Positions 10,168 through 20,752 of a DNA stretch of 62,000 bases are shown in pieces. Under the pieces are notes generated by a model, which was not told the DNA's origin, ran no database searches, and saw only the letters and a list, made by a program, of their open reading frames with translations. Source of the stretch: Phoronis australis (lineage: Eukaryota > Phoronida > Phoronidae); NCBI GenBank assembly GCA_002633005.1, contig NMRA01000099.1, positions 257,086 to 319,085 of the forward strand, given 5' to 3'. Both the position numbers and the translations under genes were made by a program. Numbering within the stretch: position 1 is the first letter of the stretch; each line of letters opens with the position of its first letter.

Positions 10168-13100
10168 GTTTGTGCTGGTTACCATATTGTGTATCTAAAC
10201 TCTTTTTAGACCTATGCATACAATGCATAGAAATAACTTTTTGTATGACTTGTTCCGTCATGGAACTGTGTGCCCATCTTGAGTAGGTTAGATTTGATGT
10301 ACAATTGTACTCGAGCCATACAATTTTATCTGTGATAAAAGCTGTTTATTCTCAAAGTCAGCAACTTCGGCTATTGGCCGAAAACTAGTTTCAGTTTGAT
10401 TACTATGTTATAATTTAACTAAACCAAAACTAAAAAGGTGGGTGCCTTAAATGTACCGTGCCATCTGTTTGAACCTGCGAAGTCTTGTGTACACTGTTTT
10501 AGAATGTGTTAACACGTGGTGATGATATTTTAATTTTACGTGATTAAGTGTGTCGACTGATTTTATGCTGATTTGTTATCACTTAAATCAGCAATTATTG
10601 GCTTTTTGGTTTTATTGCTATGTGTGAATTTAGTTTTGGTTTGTCTGGGATGTTTTTTAATGCTAGCGGGTTTCTTATGTGTACAGGTATATGCAATCTA
10701 TTTTGTTAGCATACAGTTTTTCTGTACCGTGTAATTTTAAGTAAAAAAATGTTTACAAGTACAAAATTAGTATTGTTTGTCACTCTTGTCGCTTCTGTTT
10801 TCAAGAAAACAGACTCTGCTGATTCAGGCACTGAAGAGCCAGACACAGCCTCAGATTTTTACGAAACAGAGAACCAGTCTCGGCACAATATGAGGCACTG
10901 GTTCAAGGCTTCAAAGAGGGATGACCTAGCGGAGAGAATAGCCTGCCTAACTTTGCCAAGGGAGTATGAAAAGGAAAAAATGCCAGACGGCATCATAGAG
11001 TCATTTCCCCCAGAAGGTATAAGGTGATAGATAGAAACTGATGGTTTTCCATTTTCAAAAATAGAGATTTCTGTTTTAGCAAACATGTGTGCTGTAAAAC
11101 AGTTGTCAATTGGTTTGTGACCAGAAATGTCAAATTTGATGGTTTATATTGAGTTCTTATTTTTTTGTTAACTAAAAAACAAAAATATTAGAATACTGGT
11201 TTCTGCTTGACAATAATATGTAAATACCATTTGAACTCTCTGTGAAAGAAGTCAAATTTGGTGAATTCTATCTGTTTCCGTTATTGTGGAAAATTAAGGT
11301 CTCTATATAGACAATCTAACTTCTTAATAGCTTAAACATTGTTTTCATCCAAATGTTAAGTTGGAGACTTTTCATCACAAAACTGAGGTTATGTTCACCT
11401 GTTATCACTGCCATATTGCAGTGTTTGACAGCTCACCAATGAAATGACCTTTGCTGCACTTGCACTCTACCACTAAACTGTCATGACGATATTTTTCCAA
11501 ACTTCTGTTTTGTTTTTAGAGGATTGGTTTTGAAATCTGATTTACAAAGATTTTTACTAAACAAAATGACGTATACAAATCCGTTCATCTTGTGTCAAGG
11601 CACCCAAGATAATGCAACAGCTATCAATTTTGTTACATCTGCTACAACAGTTCCATCACTTCCTATTGGTTAGCAGACTGAAAAACCATTGACATTTTTA
11701 CGGATAGAGAAAATCGATGCGTGCACACCTCAGAACATAGATTTGTTGGATACAAGTCTTCCAATCAAGAATCCAGTAAAATGTCATGCAGGCAATTGGC
11801 TGCTTGATAAGCTGGCAGTTGATTTAGGATAGATGTAACCTGTTTGCTTCCGTCTGTGATAAACTTAACACTCGGCTGCTAGAAACCCCACTGAAAATGT
11901 TGTGATTTCTATAGATCGTTTATCTACGTTTGCTAGTGGCTCTGCTTTAGATGACTGCTATCCAACAATCCTTTGCATGTATGACGTCTGTCTCTGTTGA
12001 CCTCATGTGACAATCATGGTTGCATTTCCAGTGTTACTATCCGTCTTCTGCTACTTGGATGACGTGGCGCTGTGGACAGCCTCCCAAGTATGCTCTAGGT
12101 GGCAGCAGTTGCTAGAAGCGGAGACACCAGACGAGAAGTGGGAACAGTTCGTTCGTCTGCGTTGGCCGTTGTTTAAACCTGCATATCGTGTGCAGTCATG
12201 GAGGATGATTTACACAAAACTGTAAGTCGAACTCGTACATGAATTAATTTTTGTTTTTACAAACTACTATTACCAAGGTCCGCCCTGTGTTCTGAGCTTG
12301 GTGGAATCAGTTGTGTGTGACTATGTAATATAAGCAAGCATTTTTATGTGCAGATACTTCATCAGTACTACAGATTTGTGGGATAAAATTCTTGAATGTT
12401 GCGAGTCCCTTTTTAGTCAGTGCACAAAACCATTTGTTTCTTACTCATTACATTGTTTTTGTAGCGTTGAAAGCTCCCCCTGTTGGTATTGCCTGGAAAC
12501 GATGGTCTTGCAGAGCACGCTCCCTATAGACGAGAACTCGTGGCGACACCGAAGGCTGCGTAGTGAACTAAAGACATTGAAATTTGACCCACCAGAGGGA
12601 ATTCAAGCGACACCTTTAGACATGTTTTGTTGTCACTGGCAGGCGTGCGTTGCTGGGCCCCGTGGCAGTCCTTATGAAGGCGGAAATTTCTTTTTGTATT
12701 TACAGATTCCAAAAAGGTAATTTTGAAATTCTTCAGCCTTAAGCATATTTTTTACGTTTTTCAAGAAAATCGACCATTCTTAGGGCCTTTTTGAAAATTT
12801 AGAAAGCAACTGAATCTCATAGTGGTACTCTACTATAATTTCTGCTGCAGTGTGTGCCCAAAACTGTTTTTGCATGAAGCATTGAGCTAGTGTAGATGCA
12901 TATTGAGTTTATGCATGCCCCACATTTTCTTAATTAAATAAAAGTGAAAAATAATGAAAAAAATCTATTTCATGAATTCATTATCTTCCTGTATTTTCCA
13001 TAAATGTACCAGCTGGTTCATATCATTTTTTCCAATATACCTTGTGAGTCTTTCTGTGCTAGTATAGTGATTTCCAGGCTATTTTTATGCACCTCAAGAT

Positions 13101-15102
13101 ATTGAAATAGATCCCAAAAATTTTTTAAGATGGCTCCACTGGTCACCAGTATTTGGATACGTGTTACTGTACTCTAATCCACTGAGCTATCGAGACCACT
13201 GCTCGATTACAGATATCCAAACAGTCTTACCGTATTCGCCCTAATAAGCGTCTATGCCCCTATAAGTGCCCCCCACCCGTTTTTAGACTTTGCTATAATA
13301 AGCACCTAGCCCATAAGCGTGTGTATACATGCAAAAAATGCCTTACCTACACTTCTAAAATTCTACAGTAACGTCTTCAATTTATCAATAATATGTGACA
13401 GTCCGCAAAAAAATCATTGTGCATGGAATTTGTAGACCCAAGCCTTGCCGCTGTGTCGGTATTCAGCCGTGACTGTACACTTCAAACTTCTACAGTGCTT
13501 CAAAACTTACGCTTAAGTTCTGTTGATCTTGCGAGGAACGTGTTCCACTGTAGTCAGGCCTTTCAGCATATTTATCAACGGGATTGTATTGTATATTTCC
13601 CGGACAGATCTTCTCATTCAACAGGAATCCATATTTCTTTGTACTCGTGAAAACTGCGAATCAAAGACTAATAAAAAAAAATTGACCAGTGGCCAGCAAG
13701 CGTGCGCTGTTACTGGGGCAAGTGAACTCTGATGACACGCACGCGCTCACTCACTCGGCACACACCTGCAGACGAACTTCAAAACAAAAGTCACGTGATG
13801 ACAACGTGTGTCCGTCGCTGTTCGTCCATATTTTTCTTATGTTGCGGGGTGCGATTTAGCGCAGATTTGGACTTAATCTGCGGTTAATCCCGACTCCACA
13901 GGAAATTAAAAATCTTGGAGATGCCATGTGGAAAACTTAATGAGGATTTCAGGTAATTTGTTGAGTCGAAGCTTATTTTTATTCAAGAATTCAAGTTACC
14001 GTATTGACGATTGCGAGGCAGCGACGCATCAGTCAGCGAGTTTTCGCCCAGGGATTTCTGTACAATTTTCTGAAAGAGTATCTAATGTACCAATCAAGTT
14101 TGATAGCACTGCGCCACAGTTATGTGGAAAGTCTGTCATAGGTTACAGATACATCGCACAGCGTAAATTTTATGAATCGTAGCTTCCGATTTCATCCATT
14201 TCAGATTTCAACCGCCTTAGGCTACAATAAGCGCCCCCCGAAACAAATTTTTCTAAGCGCCCTGGGCACTTATTAGAGCAAATACGGTAATAGAAGGCAT
14301 CTTACCTTAACTTTGAAGACATATACATGTGCATAATATCAACGTACTGATGTATAACAGTTCATTAATATATACATTGATATTTTTAATTTCACTGAAT
14401 AGTAAGTTCTAGTATTGTGTGTTCATTTTCACGGTTACATCAACGTTGAATACAAGTCAATAAGTAGTCAGATTTTTTACATCAGTTTTAAAAATGTCAT
14501 ACAAACTGTTGTGGAAACCATATCACCGTTTGTTTTTTATTATGCCGATTTTCTGGGGGTTTTTTTGTCAACAGTATTGTGCATTTAACCAAATGGGGTT
14601 CTTTGATTGCATTTGCAGCTGAATTTGTCTTTACAGACTTCATTTTCACTAGTTTGGGTTCAATTTTGACCTTTCAACTTTTTCGCTGTACGTGATTTTA
14701 AGAACACATAATGTATTCGAGTTCGTGACCAATAAAATGTGTTTTAGTAATTGGATGAGATATTAATACATGCTGCTTTATTTCAGTTACCCAATGAAAC
14801 CACCTGTTGTACGATTCATCACCAAGATATTTCACCCCAACATCAGTCGCCATGGCGATATTGGTCTGGACTCTATCCAGCACAACTGGAGCCTGGCACT
14901 GACCATCTCCAAAGTGCTGGTCAGTATTCAGTCCCTCTTGACTGACCCCTATTGCCGTGTGTGCATGGAAAGGACGATCGCTACTCTGTACGACAAGGAC
15001 AGACCGAGGTTTGATAGCATAGCCCGCAGTTGGACATGGAAGTATGCCATGCATGATTATTTAATGCCGTTTGACTTGGACCTCAGTAAACTGTCTCTGT
15101 GA
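10027..15102 (+). CDS. zinc-finger / F-box / UBE2D-like pseudo-E2 fusion protein
   Basis: Five exons join in perfect phase: 10027-10167, 10806-11016, 12032-12221, 12465-12716 and 14787-15102 (stop TGA). They give 369 residues, probably missing a short N-terminus. The order is: (1) a C-x2-C-x12-C-x2-C zinc-binding segment and an acidic linker; (2) an F-box created across an exon junction (FPPEVLLSVFCYL---ALW-ASQVCSRW), expected to bind SKP1; (3) a UBC fold with RL-SELK, PY-GG-F, the HPN motif and a C-terminal IARSWTWKYAM close to the UBE2D end. The residue at the active-site Cys position is Gly (HPNISRHGDIGLD). The protein is therefore expected to be a UEV-like, catalytically inactive E2 carried on an F-box adaptor. 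I recognise the domains but do not know a named orthologue. Confidence 0.85.
10806..11016 (+). CDS. exon with acidic linker and first residues of the F-box
   Basis: The acceptor is gttttcaag and the donor GTATAAG, leaving phase 1. It encodes a Ser/Thr/Asp/Glu-rich linker, then a basic stretch (RHWFKASKRDDLAERI), and ends SFPPE. Joining to the next exon completes the F-box start FPPEVLLSVF. Confidence 0.8.
12032..12221 (+). CDS. F-box exon
   Basis: It encodes VLLSVFCYLDDVALWTASQV and CSRWQQLL, the standard F-box helices, then a Trp-rich region (LRWPLFKPAY) as in other F-box proteins. The acceptor is catttccag and the donor GTAAGT. The apparent ATG upstream of the acceptor belongs to the intron. 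Confidence 0.85.
12465..12716 (+). CDS. N-terminal half of the UBC fold
   Basis: The acceptor is ttgtttttgtag. An alternative acceptor at 12354 is also in frame and would add 37 residues. The exon codes an SSPCWYC turn, the E2 alpha-1 helix (RLRSELKTLK), the beta-sheet region WQACVAGPRGSPYEGG, and NFFLYLQIP. This matches the start of a UBE2D-type domain. Confidence 0.85.
13140..13212 (-). repeat. tRNA-derived SINE head
   Basis: Read on the minus strand, it contains gtctcgatagctcagtgg and attagagt, a tRNA-like A-box region. The B box is decayed. It abuts the DNA transposon that starts at 13230. Confidence 0.5.
13230..14287. mobile_element. TA-flanked DNA transposon (Tc1/mariner/pogo-like ends) in an intron
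   Basis: The ends are inverted repeats: CCGTATTCGCCCTAATAAGC on the left and, read inward from the right, CCGTATTTGCTCTAATAAGT. A TA dinucleotide flanks each side. The length is 1058 bases. Internal frames are short and no DDE transposase motif is visible, so it is a non-autonomous copy. It sits in the last intron of the zinc/F-box/E2 gene and shares its interior with 8398-8912. Confidence 0.8.
14787..15102 (+). CDS. C-terminal half of the UBC fold, active-site Cys replaced by Gly
   Basis: It starts YPMKPPVVRF and carries KIFHPN. The eighth residue after HPN, normally the thioester Cys, is Gly (GDIGLDSIQHNW). The following helix LALTISKVLVSIQSLLTDP and the final IARSWTWKYAMHDY are well kept. 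The stop is TGA at 15100-15102. Confidence 0.9.
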
Positions 15103-15186
15103 TGCTCTTCCACCATAAGGTGAATGAAGTTTTTTTATTCCAAGTGCCTTTGATACATATGGGAATGTAGCGATGTTGATGCTGGG

Positions 15187-15356
15187 GCATTTTACTGTGT
15201 TTGTAATGGAGCCAGGCACCGTGGATTATGAAACAAGTTGTGGCGTTTTAATGTGCTTGTAATGGAGCCAGGCACCGTGAATTACGAAACTAGTTGTGGC
15301 GTTTTAATGTGCTTGTAATGGAGTCAGGCACTGTCAGTTGTGCAACAAGTTGTGGC
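15187..15356. repeat. three tandem copies of a ~65-bp unit in the 3' UTR
   Basis: The unit contains tgtaatggagccaggcaccg, then gaaac-agttgtggcgtttt. Three copies follow each other with small changes, just after the E2 stop codon. Confidence 0.85.
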
Positions 15357-15522
15357 AGTCTGCAATAAGAGATGTGTGGTAAAGTCTCACTAATTTAGGA
15401 CACAGAATGGTAGAACGATGAAATATCATTATCTCCTTTTTATGAACGAAATGGAGCACGCTATGCCGTTATCAAGTTTTTTATCGTAGCTACTATATTG
15501 AGACAATTTTTAAATAAAAGCT

Positions 15523-15528
15523 GGAATT
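15523..15528 (+). terminator. polyadenylation signal for the zinc/F-box/E2 gene
   Basis: AATAAA 420 bases past the stop codon. A second AATAAA is found about 30 bases later (gaaaataaagc). Either would give a short 3' UTR. Confidence 0.55.
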
Positions 15529-15709
15529 AACTGCAATACCAGAAGCCTTTGAAAATAAAGCGGGACAGTTCTGGCGATTATTTTTGTCCAGAATGGGTGA
15601 GATTTAACTGTACAATGTGGCGTGTGGACCAGATTTAACTGTACAGTGTTGCGTGTCAACCAAATTTTGCTTGTGGTTTAATCATGCGAAATTCAGGATG
15701 TTTGCTGTA

Positions 15710-15930
15710 ATTCTTCACTTACTTAGCATACAATATGGCCGACAAGTCAAATTCTATTTTGTCAAATTTTCATCACAAAAATAAAGATTAAGACAATTTT
15801 AGTCTGTTACTAGCATAGTTTGTATTACGTAGATGTCATAAAACAACGTTTTGTAAGCTTTCTCTAATTTAAGCTGCACTACTCAGCCTTTGGAAAATGA
15901 ATTTTTGTGCACAATAAGTGGAGAATTACC
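15710..15930. repeat. MITE-like repeat, 'ttagca-acaata-gg ... aagtggagaatta' family
   Basis: The sequence matches 25209-25462 along most of its length. The inner block attctattttg-caaattt and the right end agtggagaattac are shared. Related ends occur near 55080-55213 and 57230-57800. Confidence 0.6.
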
Positions 15931-17412
15931 AAACTTCATACCTTTGTATTGTTTTCAAAGGTGGCACTGTATTAGGTTTAAATCTCATGTCTTGTCGTTC
16001 ACTGCAGTGTGATTGTACTTAGGGCCTAATTGGCAACAGGAGAGTTTGGTTTTGTGAGTGGTCATGGCTGCACTTCGTTAAGGATATTTTCTTATCGACG
16101 CAATATTTTAACGATTTCTTATCAATAATTCCAAAAATGTAGGTATGGAAATTAATAGGGATAAAAGTTAAATTTTATGTGTTCTTGTAATTGGTTATTT
16201 ACTTAAGATCCTTATACTTTCTCGTAATTCTTAAACTTGTATTTCATGACATGATGTCGTACCCAAACCAATGCCGACTTCCTGTTGTGCCGCGGAACAC
16301 ACAATAATCTCAAAATAGACTGAATACCAGTCATGAAGCCAATTTAAGCTACTGAATTAGATGTATGTTCTTGAACATGTATTTTGTACTAGTCAAATTT
16401 CCCAGGTACCAATGAGAAAACTCTGGTATTTCGTTATATGTGTTTTACCATCGTTTCATCTGCGTTATGCCAGTAAAATCTCACAATTTAGGACACAATA
16501 TTGCATAGAAATTTCTTGTTTTTTTCATGAAAGATATCTAGCGTCAAATTATTGCTTTACCATGTTCAAGTTCTGTACCATAGCTACCATCAGAAAATAT
16601 TTTGAAAATTTTGTGATCATTCACAATATCGTTAGAAGAGCCTGAAAAACGAAAGTGTAATTTTGGAAATTGTTTTTGTCCAAAATTGGAGAGATTTCTG
16701 TTATGTAGCGGTATTTCAGTAGCGCTTTACAGTCCTTGTTTTGTTTTGTTTTGTTTTTTTCAATCTTTGGCCTGAGCTTACGTCAGAATTTTATTGTTGC
16801 ATGGCGAAAGCTTGCAATTTGTAACAGCTTATTTGTGCTGCCCTATTTTAAGATTTGTTTTATGCGCATGAAGTTGCCACTGAAGACATTGTTGTGGTAT
16901 TACTCAGGCACACATTTACTACAGGTAGGAAAACTCATTGTTACATTGGCCTTGTTTTAGAAATGTTGGGCTGATTCTAGGAATCGTGTCAGAAAATGTC
17001 ACATTCACGGAATACTCATCACGTGTATTGAACTTTCTGCCATGGGAGAAGTGCAGTGGGTCTGCTTCACGTGCACAATATAGAATTCTAATGTTGTTTG
17101 TTACGATCTAAAATGGATGTGGCAAAAGTTATTGCTACATGTATTACAATGTGCAGCTAGGTCTGGGCATGTTGACTAGTCATTGTTTGTGTTACAGTAA
17201 AATCTCATGACTTTCTGACAAAAATAATCGTCAAAAGTGGTCTTTTTTCATTTTTCAAACCAAGGCTTTTTACATTGTTGTGAATGTCCAATTCTGACAA
17301 CATTGTCTGAAGGTAGTTACGCTTCACAACTTAATAATGGAAACATTTATTTTGTGAAAAGTATGTCACTTGGCTGCCATAATGTGACCTAAATTGGTGA
17401 GATTTTATTGTG

Positions 17413-19699
17413 TATTTTGTTTTTGATTTTGTTATCCTATTACTTTCATGGCTTTGTAATGTGAAGCAAACACTTGACCCTAATGCCCTCTGGTGTTCAG
17501 CATAATTATCTTTTCCAGCACGTTTTTAACCAGGCTGCTTACACTTTGAATCTAATCAGCTGTCAGTAATTGCAGGTCAAATTTGTATTCCTATATTCTT
17601 TTTTAGTTTGTAACTGGAATTTCCTGGCTTGGTAAAAGTTTTAGCTAATGCTAAATTTGCATATTCAGCAACCTTGGAAGCAGTTTTTTAAAATGCAGCT
17701 GTACAGTTTTGAGCAAGTTACTGAGGGTCAACCATTTGTTAGTCTGTTTAATTATAGTGACTGTCAACCAAGACATTATGTTGAAATAGTGCTGTTAACT
17801 AGCACTTGTGAGCTAGTGAATTCTCATCTTTTCTAAAATCTATTTGGGATGTTACCAGTGAATTGTGTAGTGCAGGAGAAAAAATAAACTTAGATAATGT
17901 CCTACAAAGTTTTTGGTGCTCTGCTCGTTTCATTGGTGCAGTTTAAAGAATAATTTTGGAAAATTAATTTGACTTTTTGCTCGCATCATGTTATGCGCAA
18001 TGAGAAATTTATTTTATCTATAGGTTTGGTTCTTATCTTAGGATTTTGCTTCTAGGTTTTCACACCTGCTCGAACATTCACAAGGAACAGCATTAACTTA
18101 TTTTGTGGCCAATAGGTGTCAGCATGATTTTTGTTATGAATTGATGTTAAATGAAAGTATATATTTTGATAACAGCTTTATTTTCCTTTACATTGGTTAT
18201 TGCCTAAACAACCAGTTAGCACCACGCAAAGTTACAAGTAATAATAAACAGGAAAAGTGGTATTATGCTAGACCAGACCTATTCACCGCCAGGGCTAGTG
18301 CTCATTGTAGAGGAATGTTAACTTTGATCAATTTGCCTGTATACCCCGAAAGATATTTTCAACCTTTTTATACAAATGGAATAATAAAAAACATTCAAAC
18401 CAGAAGTGTGAGACATTGAGCTAGTTAGACACTACAAGCACTGACCAGTTAAATCACTGACTGCATGATCAGCTCAATGGCTGGTGCATTAGTTTTCTTA
18501 CCCATTGCTGACATCATTGCTTAAAGCGAAAACAGCAAATTCTGATGTGGCAGGTTACCCACAAAACACTGACAAGTGTCTTGCCAATAGTCACTTTTTG
18601 ATCCCACACTTTGAGAACCAGTTTGATGCCCGTTCCTTGGTGGAGAAAACTGGTTCTCAATTGAGCATCAAAACAAAAACTCTTGAAATTAGCTCACAGC
18701 GTCACAATTCCAGTTTGACATTTTTTATTAATTTCATTTTAAAGAAATTGGCTAAAAAGTGCTGAAACACCTTTCGTGATAAAATGAGCATGCCAACTTG
18801 ACCAATAAACACCTTCCAGAAGGTGGTAATACATTTTTTCTAACAAAAAATTAATCAAATGACATTTTTCAAATGTCTAACTCCTTACCATTGAAATAAA
18901 TAATGGGTAATAAAAAATAGAGTATTAAAAACAAATCATGGTCAGCTTCAAAGTACAAATTTAAAGTCGACCAAACATTGATGCTAAAGCAAAAAATTCT
19001 TCAGTTTGGGACACAATACCACAGACAAATGAAATATCACTGTCAAATTTCATGACAAAATGAAATGGAACTTTTTTCAAGAAATTTCACTTCGTTTTTG
19101 CACGGTGTGCATGAAAGAGTAATCGAAAGTAGAAAGTTTTTGAAAGCAATTTTGGCAATTAATCTTGGCCCTAATTGAAGATTTTTTTACCATATATGCA
19201 TTATAACACCTGCAAGAGACAACACAGTCAAAACCTATCCTGGCGCAAAAACACCACTGATGTCACTCTGTTCCACTCACAATATGCAAAATGGTTTGAC
19301 AACAGGGGCTCGTACCAAGAAACTGACTTAAGTTCATTTTTGACTTGTGTCTTTATCTAAACTTCCAAAGTTTGAAACTTCCACATACTGTAAGTTATTG
19401 AACTTGAGACAAAACTTAAATCGAAAACTTAATTCAAACTTCAGATCACTTTTTCTTGGAACAGACTTAAGACCAATCATTAGAGTTTTATCTTAAAATT
19501 GGCTTAAATTTAAGATTTGTCTTAGCTAAGTCAGTTTTCTTGGAACGGCCCCCAGTTCAGTTACAGTTGAATCACGTTACAATGAACTCTCCTCAGACCT
19601 TTCCACTATAACCAAAGTTCACTCTAACCAAATTAATTTGTTTACAATACAGTTGGTTTGGGACTTGTGGAATGGAACTCCATGAGTGAGAAATCATCA
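17413..19699. other. no gene recognised
   Basis: AT-rich intergenic sequence between two convergent genes. The only structure seen is a short inverted repeat at about 18611-18663 (ttgagaaccagttt / aaactggttctcaa), an end sequence shared with the hairpin at 29321-29432. Confidence 0.4.
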
Positions 19700-20083
19700 T
19701 AAACCGGGACCCAGTCTCTAATCTTTTTACTCAAAATTTAACTCGAAACTATGTTTGGCATTTTCTACCTTACTTTTGTGCGAACTCAAGACAAGTGTCT
19801 ATTATCCTATACTCAAGTACATAATGACTTACATGGATAATTTATTAGTCCTAGCTTACAGTTGATAAACTCAACATTAAGGCTAAAAGTTCTAGTTTGA
19901 ACTCGAAATTTCGAGTTGTTACAAGTGCGAACTTGGACTAGAAACTCATATGCGTAACGTATAATGTATTCGAGCACATTCATATAACCACTTATCTTGA
20001 GTTCGCACATAAGGAGCAGAGAAATTGCCAAAAATAATTTTGAGTTCGTTTCGAGTACAAAGATTAGAGACCGGGCCCAGGTT
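19700..20083. mobile_element. MITE with inverted ends 'gggcccggtctctaatct'
   Basis: The left end reads aaaccgggacccagtctcta. The right end, inverted, reads aaacctgggcccggtctcta. Sub-terminal actcgaaact/actcgaaac blocks are also inverted. The same end occurs at 2674, where only one allele copy has it. A related, decayed member is probably at 35700-36110. Confidence 0.75.
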
Positions 20084-20549
20084 TGTTGTTACGTGGTTCA
20101 CCTCTTATTTCTTGAGTGACAATGGTGATAGTGGAATATTTCTACTCCTCAGATAGAAGACTAACTACCTGCATGGCCTGTAACTGAAATACAAAAAGTG
20201 ATAGTTAATGAATAAATGCCTCAGCCTTACCCCAGTTACCATTACATTTGAGTATTTAAAATAGAGCACTTAATCTGAAATAAATTTTTTCAAAGAAAAA
20301 TTTTTGAAAGGCATATAGTTGTATGAACCTAAGCCTCACTTATAACTGAAGGCGGATATTCCTTATTTTGTGCTAAACTGCATGAACTTGATGCATTTTT
20401 GTCCATTCATAGTGCTTTTCAGTTAGTTCCTTCATATATCACCATGTGGTAGTGCGAGTATAACTCCATCAAATATCCAGCAACACAACCATTCAAAACT
20501 GGATAAAGAACCCCTGGGATCCTCATTATACAACTCCGGCATGACACCT

Positions 20550-20752
20550 TCACTCCTGTTGCTCATTTTCTTTCTGGCTCTCCTTCTCCAACTCACTGTC
20601 CGAAGCGCCATCTGTAGTACTTATTTTGACCTCAGTCTGTAATTTCTCAACTATGGTTGTATCAATATCTTCGTCTGTTGCCACGGAAACTTGTGGTTCT
20701 GTGTTCTCGTCATCTTCCAAATCAAAAACTCCGTTATCAGTCTGATTTGTGT
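20550..20752 (-). CDS. DTNBP1: DTNBP1 last exon, acidic tail and stop
   Basis: The acceptor is TTGACTTCAG. It encodes 67 residues rich in Asp, Glu, Thr and Ser, ending in a Glu/Gln-rich stretch before TGA. Such a disordered acidic C-terminus is usual in this family. Confidence 0.85.

Larger units (their letters stand above)
15385..17412. repeat. several copies of a dispersed 'aatctcactaatttaggacac' family
   Basis: Related segments lie at about 15385-15605, 16468-16695 and 17197-17412, each bounded by a (t)aaaatctcac start and a gtgagatttta-like end in inverted orientation. Another copy is at 24455-24665. They look like short inverted-repeat MITEs. Confidence 0.55.
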
